Assembly: GCA_002946415.1 (NCBI GenBank)
Contig: NJPS01000004.1
Coordinates: 1,183,001 to 1,247,000 of the forward strand
DNA from: Rutstroemia sp. NJR-2017a BVV2
Lineage: Eukaryota > Ascomycota > Leotiomycetes > Helotiales > Rutstroemiaceae
Reading direction: 5' to 3'
Length of the DNA: 64,000 nt
Below are positions 31,061-41,860 of this stretch, in pieces. The notes beneath the pieces were generated by a model, which ran no database searches, had not been told where the DNA came from, and saw nothing but the letters and a program-made list of their open reading frames with translations. The position numbers and the translations under genes were made by a program. Every line of letters begins with the position of its first letter. The first letter of the stretch is position 1.

Positions 31061-32233
31061 GTCTTTCGAGTCTACTTTTATGTCGTATGCAGCACGGACC
31101 CATAATCTGCTCCACTTTTTCTGTCACTTCTTCGTGACATCGTACTCCATTTCGTGTCTTCTCCACCTCTACTGTTATGATGTTCATGAATATTTGTAAA
31201 GCATTTCGACGGGAAATGTTGGACAATGGCTACTATACTAGAAGCCGGTCTCACCTCCCTCCAGTTCTCCGCTCGTGAATACGACATGCTTCTTCTTCTG
31301 GGAGTTGCATGAAACCATTTTACAAGGTCAAGTCAATCACTCGAAAGTCGCACAGCGTTGAATTGCCGAGCGGTATGGTTGCGTTGATGACATTTTGCAG
31401 ACATGCTGGAGTTTCAAGACGAATAACTGGACTGCTTTTTAGGACGCGATAGCGGTATGGCCTGGGTGATCGCCTTGGTCTCCGCAGCTGTGCTCCCGTG
31501 AACTAATCTACTTAGATCAACAAAAAACGATTGGCTTGCCACGGCACAGCACAACATCATGATGCATCCCGATGCTGCTTGATTAAGGACAATAGGAGTT
31601 CAGACGGGCAGCCATTCTTCAATCACTTCGAGTTTTCGGACAGTAGTTATGTCAGTCACGTAGCATGATCCGAATAAGTCAAATATAACACTCGAACACA
31701 GAAGTCGTTCAACGAATACCATGGAATGCTCTGGGTAGATTAAGAGATTTCTACAAAATTATACTCCTTGGTGCAATAATACCCAGTCCTTCTGGGTTAT
31801 ATCTTAAATTTTACAATCAAGTCATCTATCCCAATTCTTTAATGCAGGCAATAATTGCTACTTATTCATTTCCTTATTTTTATATTCCGAGCTTTACCAA
31901 CGTCAAGGACAAGGAGCCAAACCGTGTCTCCCGAGCGACGAGATCCAACGCAAACTCGGCCTCTTTCTTTCATAGAGGCACCTTCGCCTCAGTATAATGT
32001 CAAGTCTGAACTCAAATTTTTCGAGCAGGCCAGTGCAGCCTCAAACCTACCCGCTTTGGAGGCCGGAAGTCGATTGGTCGGACGCCGATTTCCTATTTAG
32101 CAAACATTAAGAGTGGTGTTAAGTGTATTTGAACATCCCACAAGATTTCCAAAGTTTGATCTCGATTATGGAGTTTTTCGAACCTCGACAAGGTGTATCT
32201 TGAGAATTTTGCATTCTCGTAAGAGTGTACAAC
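31061..32233. other. intergenic, no gene called
   Basis: The genomic flank to the right of the transposon. An 81-codon plus-strand frame at 31855-32100 lacks any feature that would support it. The last part includes one arm of the hairpin described at 32194-32268. Confidence 0.5.
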
Positions 32234-32268
32234 TCAGTCCTCAGAGAATGCAAAATTCTCAAGATACA
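32194..32268. repeat. perfect 25-bp inverted repeat (hairpin) with 25-nt loop
   Basis: Arms 32194-32218 and 32244-32268 are exact reverse complements. The inner arm overlaps the last codons and the stop (32234-32236) of the minus-strand gene next door, so its mRNA 3' end could fold into a long stem. Confidence 0.93.
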
Positions 32269-32755
32269 AAGCGGTCGATGTCACTTCATCTATCTCCGAC
32301 TGCTCGACGGGCGGATGCCAAAGTACAGGCTCATTGACTGGGTAAAAGTCTTCACAGAACTCCCAGTAAATTGTATTGCCGCTCTTATACTGGGTGCAAC
32401 AGCCGTACCAGTTCTCTTCACAATCGTCAAATCTTCTCATATCCAGCCTTTGATCTTTTGGTGAGTGAACGCAGGCCTCGCCTACTTCTTGAGCATTCCA
32501 ACCGTCCATGAGGTGAAGTACATAAGCATTCGCATCTGAAACGTTCCAGAAATACCCCTGCCTATTCATTGTAAAAGAACAACTAGACACTCCATCTACG
32601 AGTCTGCGACTGACTGTCAAAACAATCCAGCAGTTTGCAGGAGGAGGAGAAGCATGCTCTTCATAAACAAAATTGTTCTCGTTGTGGGTTGTCTGATAGT
32701 AAATTAACGTGTTGGACCATGGGTTTGATCCGGCTTCGTGTCTAGGGGCATTCAT
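32234..32755 (-). CDS. small hypothetical protein
   Basis: A 173-codon single-exon frame without a known domain. It is rich in Trp, Tyr, Cys and Asn, with PPPANCWIVLTVSRRL, a Ser/Cys stretch, GYFWNVSDANAYVLHL, then CEENWYGCCTQYKSGN and an acidic C-terminus ending NFAFSED. There is no signal peptide or membrane span. The order PPP - IVL - aromatic - DAN resembles the small protein at 28369-28794, so they may be distant relatives. The stop lies inside a perfect inverted repeat. The coding potential is supported by length and composition only. Confidence 0.5.
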   Translation of the reverse strand: MNAPRHEAGSNPWSNTLIYYQTTHNENNFVYEEHASPPPANCWIVLTVSRRLVDGVSSCSFTMNRQGYFWNVSDANAYVLHLMDGWNAQEVGEACVHSPKDQRLDMRRFDDCEENWYGCCTQYKSGNTIYWEFCEDFYPVNEPVLWHPPVEQSEIDEVTSTALYLENFAFSED

Positions 32756-33274
32756 GTTTGGTTCAATCGGCTTTGGAAATCGACTTAGTTTATCAGTTTC
32801 TGAGTATTGCGAATTCCTTTAGTCAAACAAGTTTTGGGTGATCTATTAAGTAGTCAGATCCTGCTGCTGTTCGATTCAGGTGAATTGATGGTTTGGAAAG
32901 AAGTACTGTTCACTTACTGTTCCCAAGAGATCTCGTCGTCAGAAACTAGACATGTTCCTTTGTTCAACATCGGTTTAGGGTGTAGCACTGTGACGCTCTG
33001 AATCGTGAGCGTAGACGAACGTCATATTCTATGGTCAATAGTTCACGCAGACATCTATGATATTTGACAGTATTTGCAGATGCAGATTTCGACTCAGATA
33101 GTTGTAGTATTTGCTGAACATCTAAATTAACGCTGCGTTTACACTGCTGTTGACTTTCAATAGGCCATGCTTCTTACTCTCACTACTCCATGCACTTCCC
33201 GTACGACCCATTCTCTCTTCCCACCCTTTTCTTCCCCTCCATCTCTACCTCCAGCCAGTCCGACGGTTACTTCG
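32756..33274. other. intergenic, no gene called
   Basis: Between two minus-strand small genes. Plus-strand frames at 33150-33479 lie over the C/T-rich 3' part of the next gene and are treated as shadows. Confidence 0.5.
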
Positions 33275-33559
33275 CTATTTTCTGCTGGAGTGTCCCTCGC
33301 CTCCCTTTGGCTTTGCTTTCGTTACCTCCAACTTCCGTTTTTCTCCCTCCAACTTTATGCTCTTACCCTTCAAGGTAAATAACTCAGCATTCTTTCCTCT
33401 GATCTTGAGGTTTATCCTGTCGTACTTGGCCTTGTCATTGTTACGCGAAATATTGCCCAGTTCATATTCCAGTTCCTGAATTCTAGTTTTTAAAGCCGCG
33501 ATATCTTCTACGTTCTTGTCGATCGCGTCCGAGATGTTTCTGGTTGTTCTTGTGGACAT
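33275..33559 (-). CDS. small coiled-coil protein, shared-promoter family member A
   Basis: 94 codons, single exon. The sequence is almost wholly charged and helical: SDAIDKNVEDIAALKTRIQE, LEYELGNISRNND, then NAELFTLKGKSIKLEGEKRK and a basic Gly-rich end. Leu/Ile heptads suggest a coiled coil of about 60 residues. No domain, signal or membrane span. A TATA-like TATATAAAG lies about 180 bp upstream (33739-33746) together with a block that is also found upstream of the gene at 34870-35184. Function unknown. I rate it as real because of the shared promoter and uninterrupted helical pattern. Confidence 0.6.
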   Translation of the reverse strand: MSTRTTRNISDAIDKNVEDIAALKTRIQELEYELGNISRNNDKAKYDRINLKIRGKNAELFTLKGKSIKLEGEKRKLEVTKAKPKGGEGHSSRK

Positions 33560-34869
33560 GGTGAGTCAATATCGTGTAGAGATATTGGGAAGAGGGTATG
33601 CGAAGTCTAGTTGCTGCGAACAGGAGATGAAGTTCTCAAGAAATAATGTGGCAGTGCTTTCTTTGTAGGTTGTATGATAGATGCTAAAGATCAAATATAG
33701 ATGTGTGACTGTCCTGCTTTCCTCGAGATTTGTCGCACTTTATATACGAAAAAGACCCATCTATCAACATACTCGACACTTCCAAAAAGAGTAACTTTGT
33801 GTCAATGCAAGCAACAGGTTCATTTGAAACCCAGAGTACTGTTTCGTATGCTTCAACAATAAACCACAATTCATGGTGTTACAGCCCCGTCGACCATCCA
33901 ATTCAATGGTCAAGGCTTGGGCTGTGAAAGGACAACCAGCAGACAAGCACCATCTTGATTTCCTAAATAGGTAGAAACAGTTTACTATATACCTCCTTAG
34001 TATATGTTCACTGCGCCGGTAGCATCTGGTGGCCTCGAGGTGGCCGGTGTGCGTTGGGGCTATGGGCTTGTTGGATATCCAGCAATTCGGCTTTTTGGTG
34101 GCCGCCAAGAAGGCGTGCGCTACTTACATGTTCTAGATCACGAATTTATTTGCGCAAAGAATACCGATTGAATTTTCTTTCCTATGATCATAAAATGGTC
34201 CCCGGACCTCCATACCAACCTACAGTCAAAACAGCTGAGCCTCGGATGGGATAATATACCAACTTAGTGGTTATGAAGAAATGGCCCTTCGAGGACAGCT
34301 GGGTTGCTAGAGGTGTTGGCTCAGTGCTATTTGTTGGTCTCACATGATTTGACCGTTTTACTTAGTCCAGTATTCCTCATACAACGAAACCTGAAGATAT
34401 GCACATCGACAGGTCCGAACCGTGGAACACCTCTGACTAGCCCGTGTCCGCAAGCTGCGGCATACTGTGCAATAATTTGTTTAGACAATGCACTACCTTT
34501 TAGATTTCAGTGTTCTTTTACACAGTTGCAAATGTAGATATCTAGTACATGCGAAATTGCATGAAGGAAAGGCATTTCACCCATGCTATCCCATTTCGCC
34601 TTCCATGGGAAGCTGGCAATCTGTGGTCACCTCTAATCTGGCTCGCAAAATTGTTCCACTTCATGATTTCATTGTTTCTGGTTCTAACGCAACATCTCGA
34701 ACCCAACTCTACTCTGTGACCACGTTCCTTTCTTCTACCCAAACTACCCTCCTCTCCTCCGCCCATGATACCCCTTGTTCTGGCCAACTCCTCCTCTATC
34801 GCCATGTTCTGCTTTTCGTGCTCATACTGCACTACACCACTACATTTACCGTAGTCATCACGTCATCCT
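33560..34869. other. intergenic with promoter A and possible gene remains
   Basis: Contains the promoter block for the gene at 33275-33559. A minus-strand frame at 34542-34832 starts in an Arg/Glu-rich helix (EEELARTRGIMGGGEEG) and may be a leftover of a related gene, but I do not call it. Confidence 0.45.
33700..33746 (-). promoter_or_regulatory. promoter block A (TATA element plus conserved downstream motif)
   Basis: On the minus strand this reads TATATAAAGTGCG, then, 21 bases past the TATA core, GCAGGACAGTCACACATC. A near copy with nearly the same spacing lies upstream of the small gene at 34870-35184. Confidence 0.6.
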
Positions 34870-35184
34870 CTAATTGGACGGCTGACCCTTTTTCTTATTT
34901 ACCTCTTCCTGTAGCGCCCTGTTTTTCGCTTTGAGTTCGTTAAGTTCTTTCTTCATCTTAGTCAACACTGCCGCTAAATCCTTGTGGTTTTTCGTCTCCT
35001 TTGGGTGCCTGATTCTCTCATCCTGAGCTTCTTCAGTCTTTTCCTTTATTTCCCTCCCGAGCTCAGCTTGTCTCGTCTTCCCAGCTTCAAGCTTCTTTAA
35101 TAGTTGATCCTCAACTGCCGGCTCAACAGCCTTCTTGCCCGCTCTTCCGGCCTTCTTGCTCAACGGGTTCGCAGTATGTGGCAT
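34870..35184 (-). CDS. small Lys/Glu-rich coiled-coil protein, shared-promoter family member B
   Basis: 104 codons from the second in-frame ATG (MPHTANPLSKKAGRAGKK); an ATG three codons further upstream is also possible. The N-terminus is basic and the remainder is a charged helix (EDQLLKKLEAGKTRQAELG, LTKMKKELNELKAKNRALQE) ending in KKKGQPSN. A coiled coil is likely. No membrane span, signal peptide or known domain. The promoter block at 35314-35361 matches that of the gene at 33275-33559, though the two proteins share only composition, not clear sequence identity. Function unknown. Confidence 0.6.
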   Translation of the reverse strand: MPHTANPLSKKAGRAGKKAVEPAVEDQLLKKLEAGKTRQAELGREIKEKTEEAQDERIRHPKETKNHKDLAAVLTKMKKELNELKAKNRALQEEVNKKKGQPSN

Positions 35185-36503
35185 AATGAACAAGGTCGTC
35201 CGAAGAACTTCGAAGGAGTGTTTTTGGGCTTTGGTGGAGTGTGAAGGTGATTTATACGAGTAGGTTTTGATTGGAGTGTTGTAAGTACAGTAGTGGTTTG
35301 AAGAGTAGATGATGATGTGTGATTGTTCTGCTTTTCAAAATTCCCCTTGCACCTTTAAATACACAAAATCCGGCCAAATCTAGGTTCAACACTGTCCTAA
35401 CGGTTGCAGCAACCAAGTTCAAAATCGTGTTCGAAAACTTTCCGCAATACCCACTTGGCGACCACAAATCCTGCGTCGACCTCTTGAACAACATCGCGAA
35501 GAAACAACCATCCAGGAGAAGAAATTTTCTCTAACCTTTCCAAGAATCAGTGGGGCAAAGGCTTATACGACTCGTCCTATTGCAGCAAATTTTCTCCAAC
35601 CGAGGCGTGGTCAACGGCTACAGAGGTCTAGGAACGGGTCTCACCCGCAATCCTCGAGCCATCATTCGGTAATGCATGCGGTACGAACGGAGTGGTTCCT
35701 GTAATTCAAAGAATGGGGGCCGCAAATTAAGCGCGTTCCTTGTCTACGCAACATGCTGTGCGCTGCTGAAACATCGTTGTCAATCGAGGCCAGGTCACCA
35801 AGCCGTCGAAAATTCTTCATGCGCAGGTTTCTTCGATACCAACAACGCATAGACTGCACTGCCAACGCTCAGACATTTCGACTATTGAACGGATTCTTTT
35901 GAACCCAGAAGTTGGGTATTGTGGCATTGCCGTCTCTCAGGAGTTTGTCGTTTGGCTCAATGAATGACCTGTGTGAATGCAAGTGCCTTCTTCACCTCCA
36001 CTCTCTTTTGCTAATGTTATAGTTTGCGATTCTCTCCTGTTGCGACATGTTTGTGATCACAGTCTCTAGAAGAAGCCTTGGTCCCCAGATAAAGAGGGAG
36101 TTGTCAAGTGACTTCCATAACCAGGAAGATGTTGGAAAGTCATCCAGCCTGTGGCGAGCATCACTCATAGTCCACTCTCATGCGTGACAATTCAGCTTAG
36201 TATAATACTGGATAAGATCAATAAAGTGCCAGGTTAGATATATATTATTTCGTCAATATCGAGTTTCTATGCTGAATCTCTTCCATCCACATTCCCGAAT
36301 ATTCTTCCCATACCTTCCCTTCGCTTCTCTACCATCCTAATCCAGAAACTCAAGCTCCATACCATATACACGATATACATTCTCTCAGCGGAAATAAGTC
36401 TTCCCCTTCCCCCCGCCGTCCTATCGTTCTACTCGCTGCTCGATCTCCATTAATCCTTTCCCAACATCCCAGCATTCTCCTCCCCGCCCAATCTCCCTCC
36501 AAG
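35185..36503. other. intergenic with promoter B
   Basis: Only short overlapping frames are seen besides the promoter block. Nothing else recognised. Confidence 0.5.
35314..35361 (-). promoter_or_regulatory. promoter block B (TATA element plus conserved downstream motif)
   Basis: On the minus strand this reads TATTTAAAGGTGCA, then, 22 bases past the TATA core, GCAGAACAATCACACATC. It is about 170 bp upstream of the start codon of member B, as block A is for member A. Confidence 0.6.
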
Positions 36504-36737
36504 TTACTTCCCTCCCTCTTCCTCCTTCCCATCTCTAACAAACTTCCCATTCCTCACCTCCCCACTGACCACCTCCCCTTTCTTCACCCACCTAGCCCTC
36601 ATCGCCACATTGGGGTCCTTTGCACTAGCTGCCTTAGGCTTCTCTTTCTCCTTCTCCTTCCCCGCGGAGGAGGCAGACGAAGAAGTTCTGGAGCTTGCTC
36701 CGGACTTCGACTTTGAAGATTTGAATTTGTATGGCAT
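36504..36737 (-). CDS. small basic Ser/Lys-rich protein
   Basis: 77 codons, single exon: MPYKFKSSKSKSGASSRTSS, a Lys/Glu run (KEKEKEKPKAA), then a more ordered end (NVAMRARWVKKGEVVSGEVR, NGKFVRDGKEE). It resembles small disordered fungal proteins. An AACTTAAATAG sequence lies about 110 bp upstream. It is the third small charged minus-strand gene in this stretch, but its promoter does not show the block seen for the other two. Function unknown. Confidence 0.55.
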   Translation of the reverse strand: MPYKFKSSKSKSGASSRTSSSASSAGKEKEKEKPKAASAKDPNVAMRARWVKKGEVVSGEVRNGKFVRDGKEEEGGK

Positions 36738-37467
36738 AGTTGATGGAAAGATGTGAGTGAGTTAATATTTTTCTTTTGGTACTTGTGATTTATGTTTTTG
36801 GTTCGGTTTCTTCAACTTTGGGAGTATTCGTGATGAGGGAGAACAACTTAAATAGCCCATTCGGAATTGTTTGTTCTTGTCCCATTGCTAAAGAGCACGT
36901 CTTATTGTGAATGAGATGATTCAACTCTGCAGCTCAACATCCATCACGCATGTTTGTTTTTGTGCTGAATCCTTAGGCTGTCATTCACCTGAACAAGGTA
37001 CTTCCGCCCATTAGAAGGTGGATGGACATAAGATTTATCAGATCTATTTCTTTTTCCTTGATTCACCAACTTTAATTTCGAATATAATCGTTTGATGCTC
37101 ATGCCTGTTTCTGACAATGTGAATAAACATGTCGTATGTGGGGTTGTCTCACTTACATACATCGCTAATCAAAGGGGTAAAAATTGCCAGACTCATTTAG
37201 CAGCAGATTCCGAAGAATAGAGATCAACCAAAGTATGAACAGGTACGGCGCAAAAAACGAACTGTATACACATAGCTACCGCCTGTCTATCTATCGTCTA
37301 TCATATCTATGCACGTTAGTAAAAAGAGACCCAACCATAAGGCTTCAATCCAAGTACAGCCATCGCCATGTTCTCATCCCGTCTAATCTATATGTATAAA
37401 AACAAGCCACCTACTCTATACAAAGTATATGCCTTTCATCAGCTGCCCAGTTTAGCCATCAGATACC
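36738..37467. other. intergenic, nothing definite
   Basis: Upstream flank of the small basic-protein gene and 3' flank of the kinase-like gene. No gene seen. Confidence 0.5.
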
Positions 37468-39356
37468 TCAAACCAACCCCACCATCCTCCTGGCCCTCAA
37501 GTAAACCTCAAAAGCCTCCAACTTCAACTCCACCCTCAAATACCCCAACCAAGCCCATACCAACCTCACCCCATTCGCCGGCCACCACAAACTGCCCCTC
37601 TTTCCAATCTCCTCCACCTGTTCCTCATACACCGTCCTTGAGCAATATCTCGCCAGAATCAGAAACGTCCTCACTGGTCCCTGCCTGGTATGTAAATTCT
37701 CATCCAAACTCCTCGTTAGATCGTTCGTCTTTAGAATTAACAAAATAATCTTAGGAACCTGTCCTAACATCTGAATAAGCTGTTGCAACATGCCTTCGCC
37801 CAGTGCCTCATTGATACTCTGTTTTTCCTCTTCGGAGCGCGCTTGTGCGACGTCGGATGTGAGGACGCGGTAGTCGCGACCCGTGATGGCGGAGGCGAAT
37901 AGGGGGAATTGTTCATCTGTTACACCGGCTACTTCTTTAGCGTATTTGCGCATGCGTGGTTCGTTGGCGTCGATCACTGCAAGCCAAAGTTTGGCGTATG
38001 AACGGCGGAGATCGAGAGGGATGTCGCGGTAGAGTCCGTGGTCGTAGAGAATCACGTCGAAGTTTGCGCCGCGACGGGTGTTATTTTTGCGAATTGCAAT
38101 ATTTCCACCGTGGGGATCGCAGTGCAAAGGAGCGCCATTTCCGAAGATCATTTCGTTGAAAATACGGGAAAGAGCAGCAGACACTTCGTCACGGTCGATG
38201 CCATTGGAGTCGAGGAAAGCAAGGTCGTCAGGTCGGTGGCCAGATACATTTTCCATAACCAGGATGCGTTTCTTGGCCCATAAAACATCAGGGATAACCA
38301 ACGGTAACTCTGGGATCTTCGAAAAGTATTCCTTCGTCCGCAAAGCATTCTTTCCTTCTTCAGTGAAGTCCAATTCGATAGGCAGCGAGACCTCCATCTC
38401 CGAGGACAGCCACTCCAGATCATATTCCGGGAAGAACCGCTTCAGTGTCGAAAAAGTAAATCTAGTCAATGCCAAATCGAGAGGTGCCCATTCTTGCAGG
38501 TTAGGATGCTGCACTTTGACAGCTACTTTCTGCCCCGACTCCTTCACCGTTGCCAAATGTACCTGTGCAAGAGATGCCGCCCCAATCGGTTGTGGGTTGA
38601 ACTCGGAAAAGTAATCTGATAACTGCTCACCCGTATCTGACATGAACATTTTCTCTATCGATTCCATTGAAGACACAGGACATTTATCCTGCAGCGGTAT
38701 AAAGGTCGTAGTCCATTCCAAAGGTAAAAGATAATTCATAGCACTCTGCAAAGCCCTAGTTAGCAATTGCATTTACGCTTTTCGGGCATTGTCTCCATAC
38801 CAAATGTTGCCCAAGTTTGATGAATATACTCCCGTTCTTCTCCAGCACTTTCAATGTTCGGTCCGCGCACCTCTGATGGCAATCGCTCAACATTTTCGCC
38901 TTTTCGCTTTCATTCTCGATCTTCTCATTATGGTTCAATGTGACCCGATAACTATTGCATGTCCCTATCAGCCTTTGCCCTAGTTGCGAACTCCAAGCGC
39001 AGGATTCAGGAGTAATAAATCACTCACTCATTAATACAAACAAACAACGTACTAACCACCCGTCCCGTCCTCTCAACCGCCTCATAAGCATGCCTCACGT
39101 CGTCCGTAAAAGCCAAGCCCGTCAATGTCGCCCCTCCCACCGCCGCAGCCGTTAGTACTCCTTTTCGCCTCCCATTATTCCCATAGGCATACGACCTTCT
39201 CGAGCCTGTCGAATACCGCGAGCTTTGCCCTTGACCCCAAATCCGCCGCGTCGCTTTCTGCGTACAACTTCTGCACGTCCACTGTGGAATTGGAATCGCC
39301 CTAGGACTTGGGTTCGCTGTCCTCAGCCAGGTCGAGGCCAGATTAAGTCCCTTCAT
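37468..39356 (-). CDS. mitochondrial ABC1/ADCK-type atypical kinase, Mcp2-like
   Basis: Three exons (39356-39028, 38951-38801, 38745-37468) give 585 residues. A basic N-terminus fits a mitochondrial presequence, and a single membrane span (KGVLTAAAVGGATLTGLAF) follows near residue 70. UbiB-family signatures: KxGQ in FIKLGQHL, Ala-rich nucleotide loop QPIGAASLAQVH, VAVKVQHP (ATP lysine), ExD in IELDFTEEGKNA, catalytic HCDPHGGNI and metal-binding DHGLY. Yeast Mcp2, the nearest family member by layout, sits in the inner membrane and has been linked to mitochondrial lipid balance; coenzyme Q function belongs to the paralogue Coq8. It is divergent from the small membrane protein 347 bp away. Confidence 0.9.
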
Positions 39357-39703
39357 GCTGAGAGCTATGCGGATTTTCCGCGCAATGTATGCCCAAGGCT
39401 AGTCGCTCAGTAAATCATCATCTCCGCAGGTAAAAAAGTGTATGCGCGAAGCAAAAAAAGTATTGTTGAACGTTGTTGAGTACACACTACAAAAAAAGAT
39501 AAAAGTCCCTTGTCAAAAACATGCATCCCTGTTGATCGCATGACATGACGTCTCCTCGGCTTTTTTGCAAGGGAAAGCTTTGACCATTCGTCAATTCTCG
39601 AGAGAACATTCGATCAATTCGTCGCAAAACAATGTGAAATGCGATTTTGAATTTTATTCAATTCTGTGTAAGGGAACACATGTAGTAGTACAATTAGGTC
39701 GAG
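39357..39703. other. short divergent promoter region
   Basis: A 347-bp gap shared by two divergent genes, both with membrane segments near the N-terminus. No element recognised. Confidence 0.55.
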
Positions 39704-40117
39704 ATGGCTCCCCCACGAAGATACAACCTCAATAGCAGAGTGAGTACCTATTTCCCCTTCATCTCCATCCATCTTTCGCATCACAACCGCTAACCCCTCC
39801 TCAAGACCATCACTGCCCCTCTCGCAGCCGCAACAATGGCTCTGCTGCTGTTCACATACACGCGCACCTCAATCCGAGCAGCGAAACAAAATGCGCAAAA
39901 GCATAGAGAAGCAGATGGAGGACAGATCAATTGGCAGAATGAGAATTTGAGACGCCATGGACAGTTGGAGGCACCAGAAGAACAAAACTCGATCAAGCAG
40001 TTGATGGGGACGGCAAGAGAAAACCTGGGAATGGGTAAGGCACAGGGGCCTAGGACGACGGAAGCGGAAGAGAAGATTAGAGAGAGAGCGGGGAAAGGAA
40101 GAGGTGGTGGAGCATGA
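39704..40117 (+). CDS. small single-span membrane protein, probably conserved
   Basis: Two exons (39704-39739 and 39806-40117) give 115 residues. After MAPPRRYNLNSR, a hydrophobic helix (TITAPLAAATMALLLFTYTR) spans residues 13-32. The rest is charged and helical, with GGQINWQNENLRRHG and a basic C-terminal GKGRGGGA. The first intron lies exactly at the start of the membrane helix (GTGAGT donor). Short, basic N-terminus, one helix and a soluble tail is typical of small mitochondrial or ER proteins. No family name comes to mind. Divergent from the mitochondrial kinase-like gene, which makes a mitochondrial location plausible but not proven. Confidence 0.75.
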
Positions 40118-40610
40118 AAATATTTGGTGGGAAGGGAATTACACCAAGCGTTTTATCGAATCACGTTATGGTAAAGGCGTTTGAGGGTGTTTGTGGAAGC
40201 AAATCGATTTCCCGTCTGAGATGAAACATCTTTGACTATGTGCGCAGGTATGTGCACTCAGAGTGTTTTACGTCCGAAAAGCACACGTCATTTAGCAAAA
40301 GCCAGAACAAGACCGGTGGGGAGAAACATTGCTTCGACAGCCTAGCGGCGACATATAAGTACATGCTCCCGATCACAAACAGGTATCATCCAGCGCGAGA
40401 CTGTAATATGTTCCAAGAAGTACATACAATAACCACATCATGGTACCACATCTTGCCCATTGGCCTAGGTACATGATTGAACGCCTTAAACAATGAAATG
40501 CCAGATGACTTCTTTGGTCCTTGTATCCTCAAGTCGAAGAAGTTGATGCCTTTCAGAGATACTTTTGCATCTTTGAGTGCATATTTGAGCACTGTCCACA
40601 TGGAGTGCTT
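40118..40610. other. intergenic between convergent genes
   Basis: Common 3' flank of the small membrane-protein gene and the carrier. No gene seen. Confidence 0.55.
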
Positions 40611-41860
40611 TCACCATTCGCCTCCCGATTTCCGTATGCCTTCGGCCTTTGCTTGGTTTAGATGTTGCATGAGATATTCGTAAGTAAGCATAGTAGTTGT
40701 GGCCGCTGGTACAGCGCGCATCATATTCGTTCCCATCCCCGCATAAAATGCTCTCCACCCCTCTTCGCGTAAAATGGTCTTGAAAGTTGTGACGATACCC
40801 CTATATCTTGGTATCATTTCCTTAACGATAATGTTGGGAAGTCCTTGTTGGTGTCCTTCTAATCCTCCTCGGAAAGCACCATATTCTGATGAAGCCGATG
40901 GCATCGATCTTTGCTGGGTCTGAAGTCTTGTTCGTATTACTTCATGAGGATATGTTGCAGAGCTGGCCATGATTTTACTGAGCACACTTGCTGAGAGAAC
41001 ACCGAACAGATGAGAGCTATTGTCTCCTTCAACTGATATTCCCATTCCCTGCCCAGTGAATTTCGTCTTCAGATATTCATAAGTGGGAAATTGAACAGCA
41101 ACATGTGTCAGTCCGAGTAGCGCTGGAGTAAGACCAGAGTAGAATGACAGAATCCCCTCGGTCTTGTACATCTTTCTAGCAGCATCCCACGTAGAGCGGT
41201 AATGCCACGGTGGTCTGGCCCCATTTGTGGCTTTCCGACTGACTTGTGACATTAAACGAGTCTTTATTACCCATATCGGATTGGTAACCAGCGTTGAAGA
41301 CCCTCCAGCAACTATTGAAGACCAAAAATTGACTACGTTCGGATTATCTGTGTGAAACTTTTAGCTCTTGCTCCCCCTAAACAGCTCTAACAGCTGAGAC
41401 ACATACCAGTATGTTGGCTAAATACTTGCTTCGATCTACCATAGATTGTAAACCAAACAGCCCAAGTAGGTAAATAACCAAGTATAATTGGACCAAGACC
41501 TCTATATAATCCTTTCAGTCCCTCTTCCCTCCAAATCACTCGTCCTGTCCCAAGGAGGCCACTATAAACGGCTTGCGTGGCAGGATGTGGTCCCTTCGCA
41601 TGCGCTCTGAAACCGCCTTGAGCTTGTAATTTCGTCTTGATAACATCCAACGGGCAAGTAACGACACCCGAAGTAAAACCCCCCACTGCCCCAGCGAAAG
41701 CATTGAGCTCCCATTCTGCCCTTGTCCTAGCTATCCTCTCAAGCCTTGTAATCGGAGAATCCACCCCTCCAAGCCCTATTGTCGACGGTTTAGCGAATTG
41801 TTGAGAGGAAGCAAAATCCTCAGATCCCGACGGTGATGGCGTGCTGCGTTCATGTGACAT
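40611..41860 (-). CDS. mitochondrial carrier, NAD+/pyrimidine-nucleotide (Ndt1/Rim2-like) subgroup
   Basis: Two exons (41860-41407 and 41347-40611) give 396 residues. Three carrier repeats each have a Px[DE/IW]xx[KR]x[KR] signature: PLDVIKTKLQAQ, NPIWVIKTRLMSQ and YPHEVIRTRLQTQ. Trp in the second signature (NPIW) and His in the third (YPHE) are usual for the NAD+ / pyrimidine-nucleotide / folate branch of SLC25 proteins. An N-terminal Ser/Pro-rich segment of about 45 residues comes before the first helix, and an insert (QGMGISVEGDNSSHL) lies before helix 5. It sits in the inner mitochondrial membrane. Subgroup is by motif recognition; the exact substrate is uncertain. Confidence 0.9.

Noticed and set aside
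31855..32100. 81-codon plus-strand frame with a hydrophobic start resembling a signal peptide
   Set aside because: The hydrophobic stretch is short, the body has no cysteine pattern or homology that I recognise, and the stop is followed at once by the hairpin. Too weak for an effector call.
34488..34934. 148-codon plus-strand frame
   Set aside because: Low-complexity Ser/Leu/Thr sequence lying opposite purine-rich small-gene DNA; no start context or motif.
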